Positions 1 through 11,514 are shown, counted from the first letter of the stretch. The stretch: DNA of 64,000 nucleotides from Streptomyces cavernae (GCF_004023625.1 NZ_ML137714.1:1-64000), one strand, 5' to 3'. Numbers and translations are program-made. The notes: generated by a model from the letters alone, not told the origin.

Positions 1-416
1 GGAACGGACGCTTCCTTTGTACTCACCCGAGAGACTCTCTCGCGGCTTTCCTCCGGGCGCTTCCCTTCGGTCTTGCGTTTCCGACTCTATCAGATCCTTT
101 CGGACCCGATTCCCAGTCGGCGGGATTCTGTTTCCGAATCCAGGTTGCGCTTTCGCGTTTCCCTTTTTCGGTGGCCCCGACTTTATCAGAACATTTTGGG
201 CCGGACGAACCGGCATCCATTTCTGAATCATCAGGAGGGACTTCCCCGGGATCGAGGCCCCAGGAAGCGAGTAGACATCCATATTAGTCGCCGACGCTGA
301 AGCTTGTCCAGCCGCCCCTATGGGCAACTATGTAAATCTACCTCCCCGTCTGGGCTGTGTCAACAGCTCTTCCGGGGCGAAGTACAGGCTAACAGGTCCC
401 CGGCGGTGCTTGCACA
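1..416. other. Left-edge intergenic region with imperfect repeats
   Basis: No convincing gene is visible. Bases 1-230 are pyrimidine-rich on the plus strand and hold two related blocks, at about 88-124 and 178-214. Each begins GACT(C/T)TATCAGA, continues with a T-rich stretch and ends in CGG. The repeat may continue beyond the window. The short open frames on either strand look like by-products of the repeat, since they lack a ribosome binding site and a recognisable family. Bases 230-416 lead to the 3' end of the minus-strand SpoIIM-like gene and show no clear terminator. Confidence 0.5.
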
Positions 417-1424
417 TCAGGCGGCAGTGGGCACCGTGGCACTGCGTTCGGCCGCCTCGACGTCACCGGTCTCCCCGGCGCGCGCGGCGCGTCCGCCGAG
501 GACGTACACGTACGCGAGGAAGGCCACCTCCGCGAGGATGCCGATGCCGATGCGGGCCCACGTCGGCAGGCCGGACGGTGTCACGAAGCCCTCGATGGCG
601 CCCGACACGAGGAGGACGGCGGCGAGGCCCACGGCCATGCCCAGGGCGGCCCTGCCCTCTTCGGCCAGGGCCGCCCTGCGCGGCCGGGGTCCCGGGTCGA
701 TGAGCGTCCAGCCGAGGCGCAGCCCCGTACCGGCGGCGACGAAGACGGCGGTCAGCTCCAGGAGGCCGTGCGGCAGGATCAGCCCCAGGAAGGTGTCCAG
801 CCGGCCTGCCGAGGACATCAGGCCGATGCCGATGCCCACGTTCAGCATGTTCTGGAAGAGGATCCAGATGACGGGTATCCCCAGGAACACGCCCAGGACC
901 AGACACATCGCGGCGGCCTGGGCGTTGTTCGTCCACACCTGGGCGGCGAAGGAGGCCGCGGGGTTGCTGGAGTAGTAGGTCTCGTACTGGCCACCGGGCC
1001 GCGTGAGCTCGCGCAGCTCCGCGGGGGCCGCGATGGAGGACTGCACCTCGGGGTGGGTCCCGATCCACCATCCCACGAGGGCTGCCACAACGGTGGAGAG
1101 CAGCGCCGTCGGCACCCACCAGTGGCGGCTTCGGTAGACGGCGGCGGGAAAGCCGTGGGCGAAGAAGCGGGTGACGTCACGCCACGAGGCACGGCGGGTG
1201 CCTGTCACCGCACTGCGCGCGCGTGCCACGAGCTGGCTCAGGCGGCCGGTGAGCTGCGGGTCGGGAGCGCTGGACTGGATGAGGGAGAGATGTGTGGCGG
1301 CGCGCTGGTAGAGGGCGACGAGTTCATCGGCCTCGGCGCCGGTGAGGCGGCGTTGGCGGCGCAGCAGGGCGTCGAGGCGGTCCCATTCGGCTCTGTGGGC
1401 GGACACGAAGACATCGAGGTCCAT
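417..1424 (-). CDS. Stage II sporulation protein M (SpoIIM/DUF95) family membrane protein
   Basis: Predicted polytopic membrane protein of 335 residues. The N-terminal hundred residues are soluble and charged. Hydrophobic segments follow at about residues 100-123, 175-205, 213-237, 262-284 and 292-316. The motif LPHGLLEL near residue 215 is characteristic of SpoIIM/DUF95 proteins. In Bacillus, SpoIIM helps the SpoIID-P complex during engulfment, which streptomycetes lack, so the name gives only the fold. The gene is divergent from an RDD protein with 119 bp between the starts. In actinobacteria this pair often lies beside MoxR/DUF58 genes, which would fall left of the window. The ATG at 1424 is the first start that keeps the whole conserved N-terminus. 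Confidence 0.85.
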   Translation of the reverse strand: MDLDVFVSAHRAEWDRLDALLRRQRRLTGAEADELVALYQRAATHLSLIQSSAPDPQLTGRLSQLVARARSAVTGTRRASWRDVTRFFAHGFPAAVYRSRHWWVPTALLSTVVAALVGWWIGTHPEVQSSIAAPAELRELTRPGGQYETYYSSNPAASFAAQVWTNNAQAAAMCLVLGVFLGIPVIWILFQNMLNVGIGIGLMSSAGRLDTFLGLILPHGLLELTAVFVAAGTGLRLGWTLIDPGPRPRRAALAEEGRAALGMAVGLAAVLLVSGAIEGFVTPSGLPTWARIGIGILAEVAFLAYVYVLGGRAARAGETGDVEAAERSATVPTAA

Positions 1425-1543
1425 CGGCAGTGCTGCTCCTCGTCCTCTCGTACTGCGTGTCAGCTTTTCCTACTGCGGCGCGGTGTGCCCTCAGCTTGGC
1501 AGACTGGCCGGTGTCGCGGGCAGGTCGGGGAAGGGTGGCGGGC

Positions 1544-2665
1544 GTGAGTGAGCTGGTGACCGGTGAGGCGGTAGCGCTGGAGTTGAGGCCGGCGAAGCTG
1601 CCGAGCCGCGGGTTGGCCGTGTTGATCGACTTGGGGGTGGCCATCGCCGCCTATGTCGCCGTCACGCTGGGTCTGGCCGCCTCCGTTGCGTCCCTCGACA
1701 CCGCCGCGCAGACCGCGGTGTCCATCGCGGCCTTCATTCTCCTGCTGGTGGGCGTGCCGATCGCCGTGGAGACGCTCAGCCACGGCCGGTCGCTGGGGAA
1801 GCTGGCATGCGGGCTGCGGGTCGTCCGGGACGACGGCGGGCCGATCCGGTTCCGGCACGCGCTGGTGCGCGGGGCCGTGGGCGTGGTCGAGATCCTGATG
1901 ACTGGCGGGGTCGTCGCGTGCATCGCGTCGTTGGCCTCGGCGCGCGGGCGGCGGGTCGGGGACGTCTTCGCGGGGACGCTGGTCGTACGGGAGCGGGTGC
2001 CCGCGGGGCGTGCGGGGTTCGTCCCTCCGCCGCCGCCCTGGCTTGCGGGGCGGTTCGCCGGGCTGGACCTGTCGGCCGTGCCGGACGGGTTGTGGCTGGC
2101 GATCCGGCAGTACCTGACGCGGATGCAGCAGCTGGATCCGCAGGTGGGCTGGACGATGGCGGAGCGGTTGGCCACGGACCTGGCAGAGCGTACGGGTGCG
2201 CCGGTGCCTCCCGGTGTCCCGCCCGCGGCGTTCCTGGCGGCGGTGGTCCACGAGCGGCAGGCGCGCGAGGCCCGGCGGACGTTCGGCGGCGCCGCTACGG
2301 GGAACGGCGGACCGACCCCCGCGTTCCAGCCCGGGGCCCCGTCGATCCCCACGTCGCCTACGGGCGCATCGCCCTCGACGACGAGCTGGCCGGCTCCCGT
2401 CGCGGGCCGGCCGGGTCCCCCAGCACAGACTCCGGCGCAGCAGCCGGTGGGCGTGCATGTGGAGGCCGAGTCCGCACAGGCGACACGGTGGGCGCCGCCG
2501 GCTCCACAGGATCAGACGCCTCGAACGCAGGCACCACCGGCTCATGCTCCACAGGATCAGACGCCTCGGACGCAGGCACCGCCGGCTCAGCAGACCCCTT
2601 CGGCCCAGTCGTCGGGGGACCGGCAGGACGAGCGTCCCACCACCGGGTTCGTACCTCCCGCGTAG
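1544..2665 (+). CDS. RDD family membrane protein with Pro/Gln-rich tail
   Basis: A 373-residue protein. Residues about 15-155 form an RDD domain: an SRG/LID stretch in the first helix, two more hydrophobic segments, then ARGRRVGDVFAGTLVV. RDD domains are membrane domains of mostly unknown role, some implicated in ion transport. The C-terminal hundred residues are Pro, Gln, Ala and Thr rich, and contain a 15-residue tandem duplication (APQDQTPRTQAPPA type) encoded by a 45-bp DNA repeat. I prefer the GTG at 1544, preceded by AAGGGTGG, to an in-frame ATG at 1430. The upstream stretch reads as non-coding and would overlap the divergent promoter. Divergent neighbour: the SpoIIM-like gene. Confidence 0.85.
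   Translation: MSELVTGEAVALELRPAKLPSRGLAVLIDLGVAIAAYVAVTLGLAASVASLDTAAQTAVSIAAFILLLVGVPIAVETLSHGRSLGKLACGLRVVRDDGGPIRFRHALVRGAVGVVEILMTGGVVACIASLASARGRRVGDVFAGTLVVRERVPAGRAGFVPPPPPWLAGRFAGLDLSAVPDGLWLAIRQYLTRMQQLDPQVGWTMAERLATDLAERTGAPVPPGVPPAAFLAAVVHERQAREARRTFGGAATGNGGPTPAFQPGAPSIPTSPTGASPSTTSWPAPVAGRPGPPAQTPAQQPVGVHVEAESAQATRWAPPAPQDQTPRTQAPPAHAPQDQTPRTQAPPAQQTPSAQSSGDRQDERPTTGFVPPA
2502..2589 (+). repeat. 45-bp in-frame tandem duplication in the RDD gene
   Basis: Two copies of a 45-bp unit beginning CTCCACAGGATCAGACGCCT start at 2502 and 2547. They differ by two transitions in the compared part. The unit keeps frame, so it adds 15 residues to a disordered tail. Confidence 0.9.
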
Positions 2666-2706
2666 CCGCCTCGCGCGGTCGTCCTGCGGGCGCGCCCGCG
2701 GATGCG

Positions 2707-3321
2707 TCAGCCGAACGCCGACGGCGGTGTTTCGAGGTCTTCGAGCTCGATGCCCGGGGCCGCGAGCACCACGTCGCCGGAGAGGTGCACGGCGTACTGC
2801 TCACCGGTGTCCAGGGCCGTGACCTGGTATTCGTCCACGGTCAGCGGGCCGCTGTCACTGGCGTGTGTTTCTCTTCTCACGAGGGCCCAGGACTGGTCGA
2901 GGGTGCGCGGGGCGAGGACCGGGCCCGTGAAGGCGACGAGGCGTACGCGGGTCGCGGGGGAACCAGGGGTGAGGCGCAGCAGGCGAGAGGTCGCGACGAG
3001 GAAAGCGGGGGATGTGCCGGTGAAGGCGTGGGCGAGGGCGTTGCCTTCGGTGGCGTGGGTTCCGGTGGGGTCGGTGCGGACCCAGGTGACGCCCTCCAGG
3101 GCGGCGCCGCGGACCTGCCAGCTCGCGGCGTGCAGTTCAAGACGGATGGGTCGGCCGAGTTCGTCGACGGCGAGGTCGACGGAGCCCGCGTGATCGCCGG
3201 CCGGGGTGGTCAGCTGGGAGACGTAGCGCCAGCCGGAGGGGCCCGGTGCGCAGTGGAAGTGCTCTTCACCGAGGGGGGTGCGATCGTGCGGATCATGGAG
3301 CGAATAACGGCCGCGGGGCAT
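2707..3321 (-). CDS. Conserved protein of unknown function
   Basis: I do not recognise a named family. The protein is 204 residues if it starts at the ATG at 3321. A longer frame reaches 3507, but that extra part is arginine/alanine-rich, spans the hairpin at 3360-3390 and overlaps the end of ahcY, so it is probably not coding. The product is soluble, with no signal peptide or membrane segment. It has a conserved-looking N-terminal part (HCAPGPSGWRYVSQL near residue 25) and an acidic C-terminus. It lies downstream of ahcY on the same strand, beyond a strong hairpin, so it is probably transcribed separately. It is convergent with the RDD gene. Function cannot be assigned. Confidence 0.65.
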   Translation of the reverse strand: MPRGRYSLHDPHDRTPLGEEHFHCAPGPSGWRYVSQLTTPAGDHAGSVDLAVDELGRPIRLELHAASWQVRGAALEGVTWVRTDPTGTHATEGNALAHAFTGTSPAFLVATSRLLRLTPGSPATRVRLVAFTGPVLAPRTLDQSWALVRRETHASDSGPLTVDEYQVTALDTGEQYAVHLSGDVVLAAPGIELEDLETPPSAFG

Positions 3322-3359
3322 GGGGGTCCTGGGTCTTGCGGGGGCGGTCCGGCAGCGGG

Positions 3360-3390
3360 CAGGCCCCCGGCACCGAGGTGCGGGGGCCTG
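3360..3390 (-). terminator. Hairpin terminator downstream of ahcY
   Basis: A 10-bp perfect stem (CAGGCCCCCG at 3360-3369 with CGGGGGCCTG at 3381-3390) encloses an 11-nt loop that itself holds CACC/GGTG. It sits 71 bp beyond the ahcY stop codon. There is no long T run, as is usual in streptomycetes. Confidence 0.75.
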
Positions 3391-3460
3391 CCGGGGACCT
3401 GCTGCCGACGAGCGCGTCAGTGCACGGGCGCACTCGGCACCGCTCGGGTCAGCAAGGTGG

Positions 3461-6383
<2,923 letters not shown>

Positions 6384-6472
6384 GAGTGAGAAGTGTCCCT
6401 TCCTACGCCGTCCAGGGCTTTGCCCGCGTTTTGCAGTGGGCCATTGTTGCAGCCCCGTGCGAGGGCGCTGTC

Positions 6473-7624
6473 TCAGGCCACCACAGTCGCCCGGAAGAGC
6501 GTTCCGGCCCCGGATACTTCGGCTTTCTCGCCCGCCGGTACGAAGACGGACCGGCCGGGCCGGAGCTGGTGTTCCCCCGCTGCCACCGTGCCTTCGGTGC
6601 ACAGCAGGATCTGCGGGGTGGCCCGGGTGAGGTCGCGTGGAGCCGCGCCCTCGGCGAGGACGTGGCGCGACAGCCGGAACTCGTCGATGGGTGTCTCGTA
6701 GACCTCTTCGCCGTCCGGTCCGGCCTCGGGTCGCAGCACGCCCGGGCCGCTCGCCTCGAAGCGGACGATGCGCAGTAGTTCGGGAACGTCGACGTGCTTG
6801 GGGGTCAGGCCGCAGCGCAGGACGTTGTCTGAGTTCGCCATGATCTCCACTCCGAGGCCGCTCAGGTACGCGTGCGGGACGCCCGCGCCGAGGTACAGGG
6901 CCTCGCCCGGCTGGAGCCGGACGTGGTTGAGCAGCATGGCGGCGATGACGCCCGGGTCCCCGGGGTAGTGGCGGGCGATCTCGGCGTACGGGGCGTACTC
7001 GCCGCCGAGCCGCTCGCAGGCCGCGGCGGCTTCGGCGACGGTGCCGGCCATGTCCGCCCGGTCCGTGCCCAGGACGGCCGTCAGCACCTCCCTGAGCGCG
7101 GCGTCCTCGGGGTGCGCGTGCAGCAGGTCGACGTACGGCTTCAGGGAGTCGACCTCCAGCCCGGCCAGCAGCCGGGCGGACTCCCCGGGGAGGCGGAACC
7201 CGCACAGTCCGTCGAACGGAGTGAGGGCACAGATGAGTTCGGGCTTGTGGTTGGCGTCCTTGTAGTTGCGGTGCGGGGCGTCGACGGGGACGCCGCGCCG
7301 CTCCTCGTCCTCGTAGCCCTCCTTGGCCTGGGCGAGGTCGGGGTGCACCTGGAGGGAGAGCGGGGCCCCGGCGGCGAGGATCTTCAGCAGGAACGGCAGG
7401 CGCGGGCCGAACCGGGCGACGGCGCGGGCGCCGAGTTCGCGTTCCGGGTCCGCGTCGATCACCTCGGTCAGGGTGCCGCGGCCGGTGCGCGAGGGCGCGC
7501 CGGGGTGGGCTCCCATCCACATCTCGGCCTGCGGTTCTCCGCTCGGCTGCACGCAGAGGAGCCGGGGGATGGCGGTGGTCGATCCCCAGGCGTAGGGGCG
7601 GATGGTGTTGTCGAGGCGGTCCAT
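6473..7624 (-). CDS. manA: Mannose-6-phosphate isomerase, class I
   Basis: Type I phosphomannose isomerase of 383 residues. It interconverts fructose-6-phosphate and mannose-6-phosphate and so opens the route to GDP-mannose. The family's zinc-site signatures are present: QVHPDLAQAKEGY near residue 92, YKDANHKPE near 120, and LYLGAGVPHAYLSG near 245. The ATG at 7624 gives the typical N-terminus MDRLDNTIRPYAWG. An 18-codon extension to 7675 is possible but not conserved in character. The gene lies between a SIS protein and a CDF exporter on the same strand. With the phosphomannomutase at 9451-10821 it makes a mannose-1-phosphate supply pathway. Confidence 0.95.
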   Translation of the reverse strand: MDRLDNTIRPYAWGSTTAIPRLLCVQPSGEPQAEMWMGAHPGAPSRTGRGTLTEVIDADPERELGARAVARFGPRLPFLLKILAAGAPLSLQVHPDLAQAKEGYEDEERRGVPVDAPHRNYKDANHKPELICALTPFDGLCGFRLPGESARLLAGLEVDSLKPYVDLLHAHPEDAALREVLTAVLGTDRADMAGTVAEAAAACERLGGEYAPYAEIARHYPGDPGVIAAMLLNHVRLQPGEALYLGAGVPHAYLSGLGVEIMANSDNVLRCGLTPKHVDVPELLRIVRFEASGPGVLRPEAGPDGEEVYETPIDEFRLSRHVLAEGAAPRDLTRATPQILLCTEGTVAAGEHQLRPGRSVFVPAGEKAEVSGAGTLFRATVVA

Positions 7625-7692
7625 GGGGTTCTCTCTGCTGTTCTCGTCGCGTGAGGCGCTGTGCCCGTCGCCCACGTCGCGGGTTACGGCGC

Positions 7693-7764
7693 GTACGAAG
7701 GCCGGGGCGGATACGAAGGCGGGGGCGGATACAAGGGCCGGGGCGGATACGAAGGTCAGGGCGT
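7693..7764. repeat. Four tandem copies of an 18-bp repeat
   Basis: Units TACGAAGGCCGGGGCGGA, then two variants and a partial fourth, start at 7693, 7711, 7729 and 7747. They lie between manA and the SIS gene. The period is a multiple of three, and the plus strand would read Tyr-Glu-Gly-Arg-Gly-Gly, but no start or stop arrangement supports a gene. Confidence 0.85.
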
Positions 7765-7775
7765 CGGGGCCATGA

Positions 7776-8903
7776 TCAGGCCCCGGAAGCGAGAGCGAGG
7801 TAAACGGCGGCGAAATCCGTGATGGCGATCAGCTCGGCGAGCGTTTCCAGGTCGCCGCCGTCCTCGGGCTCGAGTTCGCTGATCGGCGTGTCGTGGCTGA
7901 GTGCCAGGTCACGGGCGGCGGGGGCGGCGCTGAGACCGCCGATGGGACGGTCCCGCAGCAACACCACGCGCGCGTGCAGGGTGGGCGGGTCCTCGACGCG
8001 GTCGCGGAAGAAATCGTCGGGATCGGCTCCCGCGGCCAGCGAGCCGGACAGCAGGACGCTGTGCGCGGCGAGGGCCTCGGGGAGTTCGGCGGTGAGTGCC
8101 GGGCGGCCCGCCAGCTCGGCGAGTGCGGCGGCGAACCTGCGGCCCGCGGGGCCGACGGACGAGCCCTCCGTCCAGATCACCGGGAGGGCCTCGGCCAGTT
8201 CGGCGGCGAGCGTCTTGGCAGGGTTGTTGTAGGTGGCGATGGCCGGGCCGCAGCGCTCGGCGACGCGGTCGAGGCGGTCGGCGACCCGCTCCAGGGCCTC
8301 GGGCGGTGCCGTCAGCAGGCCGGTGCGGTCCAGGAGGGCGAGCAGCGGGGTGAGCAGGGCCCACAGCACGCCCGGGGCGGACGCGGCCAGGGGTTCGTCC
8401 TGTTCGTAGGGCGCGGTCGCCATGGGCACGGTCAGGCCGTGGGCGCCCTCCACCGCTTCGGTGACCGGGGTGTGGGTGGGGGCGACGGCGACGACCGTGC
8501 AGCCCCGGCGGTAGGCCTGGTCGACGAGGAGCGCGAGGCCCGGTTCGCTGCCGTCGGGGGTGGCGACGAGGAGCAGGTCGACGGGGCCCGCCCAGCCGGG
8601 CAGTTCCCAGCGCAGGGCGCCGGCGGCGGGCGCGACGCCGGTGGGGGTGAGCCGGGTGACGGGGCAGCTGGCTCCGGCGAGCGTGCCGAGCAGTTCGGCT
8701 ACTCCGGTGGCGGCCATGCCGGGACCCGCGATCAGGACGGCGCGCGGGCGGCCGTCCGGCTTCAGCTCCTGCACCCCGGCTTCGGTGGAGTGGCGGGTTG
8801 CGGTGCGGACCCGGGCACCCGCCTCGGCGGCGCCGCGGAGCAGTGCCCGCCGGTCCGCCCGGGAGAGAGCGTCGGGGTCGTCGAGCAGTGTTTCGTCGAA
8901 CAT
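7776..8903 (-). CDS. SIS domain protein, phosphosugar isomerase-like
   Basis: A 375-residue cytoplasmic protein of the SIS (sugar isomerase) fold, like the bifunctional phosphoglucose/phosphomannose isomerases of actinobacteria and archaea. An N-terminal SIS half is visible (RAVLIAGPGMAATGVAELLG near residue 55, then LLVATPDGSEPGLALLVDQA). A second half contains TYNNPAKTLAAELAEALPVIW and ends with an acidic tail. It sits between manA and a Trm112-like gene in the same order as in other actinobacteria, which fits a role in hexose phosphate interconversion. Activity cannot be judged from sequence alone. The ATG at 8903 has only a weak ribosome binding site. The 18-bp repeat array follows its stop. 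Confidence 0.8.
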   Translation of the reverse strand: MFDETLLDDPDALSRADRRALLRGAAEAGARVRTATRHSTEAGVQELKPDGRPRAVLIAGPGMAATGVAELLGTLAGASCPVTRLTPTGVAPAAGALRWELPGWAGPVDLLLVATPDGSEPGLALLVDQAYRRGCTVVAVAPTHTPVTEAVEGAHGLTVPMATAPYEQDEPLAASAPGVLWALLTPLLALLDRTGLLTAPPEALERVADRLDRVAERCGPAIATYNNPAKTLAAELAEALPVIWTEGSSVGPAGRRFAAALAELAGRPALTAELPEALAAHSVLLSGSLAAGADPDDFFRDRVEDPPTLHARVVLLRDRPIGGLSAAPAARDLALSHDTPISELEPEDGGDLETLAELIAITDFAAVYLALASGA

Positions 8904-8980
8904 GGGCGTGGCTCCGATCGCCGATGGGGCGGGGTGCGCTTGCGCTCCTTCTGCGCCGCTCTTTGCTCCTTCCGCGCCGC

Positions 8981-9151
8981 TTACGCGGGGTGGCGAGCCT
9001 CGTCGACGAGCAGTACGGGGATGCCGTCCCGGATGGGGTAGACCAGGCCGCAGCTCTCCCCGGTGCAGATCAGTTCCGACTCCTGCTCCTTGAGGGGGGC
9101 ATGGCAGGCCGGGCAGGCGAGGATCTCCAGGAGGCCGGCTTCCAGCGGCAT
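8981..9151 (-). CDS. Trm112 family zinc-ribbon protein
   Basis: A 56-residue protein. It begins MPLEAGLLEILACPACHAPL and continues with a second Cys pair (ICTGESCGLVYPIRDGIPVLL), the Trm112/UPF0434 pattern. In eukaryotes and archaea Trm112 activates several methyltransferases. In bacteria the small homologues are often linked to cell-envelope or sugar genes and their role is not established. The last cysteine pair reads CxxxxC, so metal binding is plausible. The gene is too short for a typical ORF cut-off but is well supported by the motif and by its conserved place between the SIS and phosphomannomutase genes. A purine-rich AAGGGACC precedes the ATG. Confidence 0.88.
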   Translation of the reverse strand: MPLEAGLLEILACPACHAPLKEQESELICTGESCGLVYPIRDGIPVLLVDEARHPA

Positions 9152-9267
9152 GTCTAGGTCCCTTCGGAGGGGCGGAGTTGCACTTGTGTGGCCTGGTCAG
9201 GGTACCGCCGTGGAGCCCGGGTGGACGGGGGTGGGGCAGTCGGGTCCGTGGGAGCTATCGGTGCCGG

Positions 9268-9352
9268 TGGGGACGGCGGGTTTTCGAGGCGTCGGTGCTC
9301 ATGGGGACGGCGGGTTTTCGAGGCGTCGGGTGCTGGTGGGGACGGCGGTTAC
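9268..9352. repeat. 34-35 bp tandem repeat, two and a half copies
   Basis: Units beginning TGGGGACGGCGGGTTTTCGA start at 9268, 9302 and 9337 (the last partial). They lie in the gap between the phosphomannomutase stop and the Trm112 start. The rest of that 299-bp gap (9152-9450) shows no gene and no obvious terminator with a T run. Confidence 0.85.
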
Positions 9353-9450
9353 CGTCCGCTCCGCCGTCACCCGTCCCGTAGAAAAGCTGCCGCCCCCGGC
9401 CCCCCGCAGCCCGCGCGGCCTCGTCCTGAAACCCGGGCGGGCTTCACCGC

Positions 9451-10821
9451 TCAGACTCTGATGATCGCCAATGCCTCGTCCCGCACCTTCGCCATCGTCG
9501 CCTCGTCCTTCGCCTCGGCGTTCAGGCGCAGTAGCGGCTCCGTGTTGGACGCGCGGACGTTGAACCACCAGTCCTCGGCGGTGACGGTCAGGCCGTCGAG
9601 TTGGTCGAGGGTGACGCCCTCGCGGCCCTCGTAGGCCTCCTTGATCGCCGCCAGGCGGCCCGCCTGGTCGTCGACCGTGGAGTTGATCTCGCCGGAGCCG
9701 GCGTATCGGTCGTATGTCGCGACCAGCTGGGACAGCGGGCCCTGCTGGCCGCCGAGCGCGGCCAGGACGTGGAGCGCGGCGAGCATCCCGGTGTCGGCGT
9801 TCCAGAAGTCGGCGAAGTAATAGTGCGCTGAGTGCTCGCCGCCGAAGATCGCGCCCGTGGTCGCCATCTCGGCCTTGATGAAGGAGTGGCCCACACGCGT
9901 GCGGATCGGAGTGCCGCCGTTCTCGCGGACCACCTCCGGGACGGACCAGGACGTGATGAGGTTGTGGATCACGGTGCCCTTGCCGCCGTGCTTGGCCAGT
10001 TCGCGGGAGGCCACCAGGGCGGTGATGGCGGACGGGGACACCGGGTCGCCGTTCTCGTCGACCACGAAGCAGCGGTCTGCGTCGCCGTCGAAGGCGATGC
10101 CGAGGTCGGCGCCCTCCTCGCGGACGCGCCGCTGCAGGTCGACGATGTTCTTCGGGTCGAGCGGGTTCGCCTCGTGGTTGGGGAACGTGCCGTCCAGCTC
10201 GAAGTACATCGGGACCAGGTCGAGGGGGAGGCCGGCGAAGACGGTCGGCACGGTGTGCCCGCCCATGCCGTTGCCCGCGTCGACCACCACCTTCAGGGGG
10301 CGGATGGCGGTCAGATCGACCAGGCCACGCAGATGCGCCGCGTAGTCCTCCAGCGTGTCACGCTGGGTGATCTTTCCCGGGGTGGCGTCCGCGGTGGCCG
10401 GGGCGCCGTCCCCGTCCAGCCAGGACTCGACCAGCTCCCGGATCTCCGCCAGACCACTGTCCTGGCCGACCGGGGCCGCGCCGGAGCGGCACATCTTGAT
10501 GCCGTTGTACTGCGCGGGGTTGTGCGAGGCGGTGAACATGGCGCCCGGCAGGTTCAGCGCGCCCGACGCGTAGTAGAGCTGGTCGGTGGAGCACAGGCCG
10601 ATCTCGGTCACGTCGACACCGCGCACCGCCGCTCCCCGCGCGAAGGCCCGGGAAAGGCCCGGTGACGAGGGGCGCATGTCGTGTCCGATCACGATGGCGT
10701 CGGCGGCGGTCACCTGTGCGAAAGCCGCGCCGAACAGTTCGGCCAGTGGCTCGTCCCACTGGTCGGGGACCACCCCGCGTACGTCGTACGCCTTCACGAC
10801 CTGTGACAGATCAGCAGCCAC
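9451..10821 (-). CDS. manB: Phosphomannomutase/phosphoglucomutase
   Basis: A 456-residue alpha-D-phosphohexomutase that interconverts hexose-6-phosphate and hexose-1-phosphate, here most likely mannose. The phosphoserine loop TASHNPAQYNG lies near residue 100, the Mg2+ loop DGDADRC near 245, the sugar-specificity loop GGEHSAHYY near 325, and the phosphate-binding loop RASNTEPLLR in the C-terminal domain. The start is the GTG at 10821 with AGGAGAG seven to eight bases upstream. The in-frame ATG nine codons earlier lacks a ribosome binding site. With manA and the nucleotidyltransferase at 23431 it supplies activated mannose for envelope glycans. The symbol follows Streptomyces usage; pmm would be equivalent. 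Confidence 0.93.
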   Translation of the reverse strand: MAADLSQVVKAYDVRGVVPDQWDEPLAELFGAAFAQVTAADAIVIGHDMRPSSPGLSRAFARGAAVRGVDVTEIGLCSTDQLYYASGALNLPGAMFTASHNPAQYNGIKMCRSGAAPVGQDSGLAEIRELVESWLDGDGAPATADATPGKITQRDTLEDYAAHLRGLVDLTAIRPLKVVVDAGNGMGGHTVPTVFAGLPLDLVPMYFELDGTFPNHEANPLDPKNIVDLQRRVREEGADLGIAFDGDADRCFVVDENGDPVSPSAITALVASRELAKHGGKGTVIHNLITSWSVPEVVRENGGTPIRTRVGHSFIKAEMATTGAIFGGEHSAHYYFADFWNADTGMLAALHVLAALGGQQGPLSQLVATYDRYAGSGEINSTVDDQAGRLAAIKEAYEGREGVTLDQLDGLTVTAEDWWFNVRASNTEPLLRLNAEAKDEATMAKVRDEALAIIRV

Positions 10822-11139
10822 GGCAGGCCTCTCCTGGTGTCTCAGCAATTGACCTCAAACTACCTGCTCATACTGACGGTCGGCGAAGGCCCGGCTGTGA
10901 CGGATCAAGAGTTCGGCCGGAGTTATGGCCGTATCCGATCCCCCACGGCAGCATGCGGTCAACGACCGGTGACCGCCGTGGCCGGGTGCGCGGTCGGAAG
11001 TGCTGCGGTCACCTGGATGTGCCGGCGGTCGCCGCCCGCTCCCCTACCGCCACGCGCGCGTGCGCCCTGGGACGGACGTCGTGCACACCCGGCGAGCACC
11101 ACGAGCGTGCCGCGTCGAGTACCGCGCCTGCCGGCGGGG
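10822..11139. other. Intergenic region upstream of phosphomannomutase
   Basis: This 318-bp gap should contain the minus-strand promoter of the phosphomannomutase gene. A TATGAG/TAGTTT-containing stretch at about 10855-10880 is a weak candidate. No coding frame with a good start, tandem repeat or strong hairpin was seen. Confidence 0.4.
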
Positions 11140-11514
11140 TCAGTTGTCCGGTGAGCGCAGCACCCGCAAGTGGCCGCGGCGGGCGACCTCCATCGGGTCC
11201 GCTCCACGGGCACCGCCTCCGGCCTCCGCGGCACGCTCCTGGGGACGGGCCGCCTCGCGCACCGCGTTGGCGAGCGCTTCCAGGTCGTCGCCGCTGGGGC
11301 GGGCGGGGGCCGAACCGTCGATGAGCCGGACGACCTCCCAGCCGCGCGGGGCGGTGAGGCGCTCGGAATGCTCGGCGCACAGGTCGTAGCAGTGGGGTTC
11401 GGCGTAGGTGGCGAGCGGGCCGAGGACCGCGGTCGAGTCGGCGTAGACGTACGTCAGCGTCGCGACGGCGGGACGGCCGCAAGCGGTGCGCGAACAGCGA
11501 CGTACAGGGCTCAC
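11140..11514 (-). CDS. DUF3499 family protein
   Basis: A 124-residue protein of an actinobacterial family of unknown function. The N-terminus has two cysteines in CSRTACGRPAVATLTY, and a second pair occurs in HCYDLCAEHSERL. Together they look like a zinc ribbon. The C-terminal third is low-complexity, rich in Ala, Arg and Gly, and probably flexible. The GTG at 11514 starts the conserved segment directly, and no clear ribosome binding site precedes it. The gene is divergent from the metallopeptidase-like gene, as its counterparts are in mycobacteria and other streptomycetes. Confidence 0.85.
   Translation of the reverse strand: MSPVRRCSRTACGRPAVATLTYVYADSTAVLGPLATYAEPHCYDLCAEHSERLTAPRGWEVVRLIDGSAPARPSGDDLEALANAVREAARPQERAAEAGGGARGADPMEVARRGHLRVLRSPDN

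Noticed and set aside
1430..1543. Longer start of the RDD protein
   Set aside because: The extension has no ribosome binding site and a composition unlike RDD proteins, and would cover the divergent promoter.
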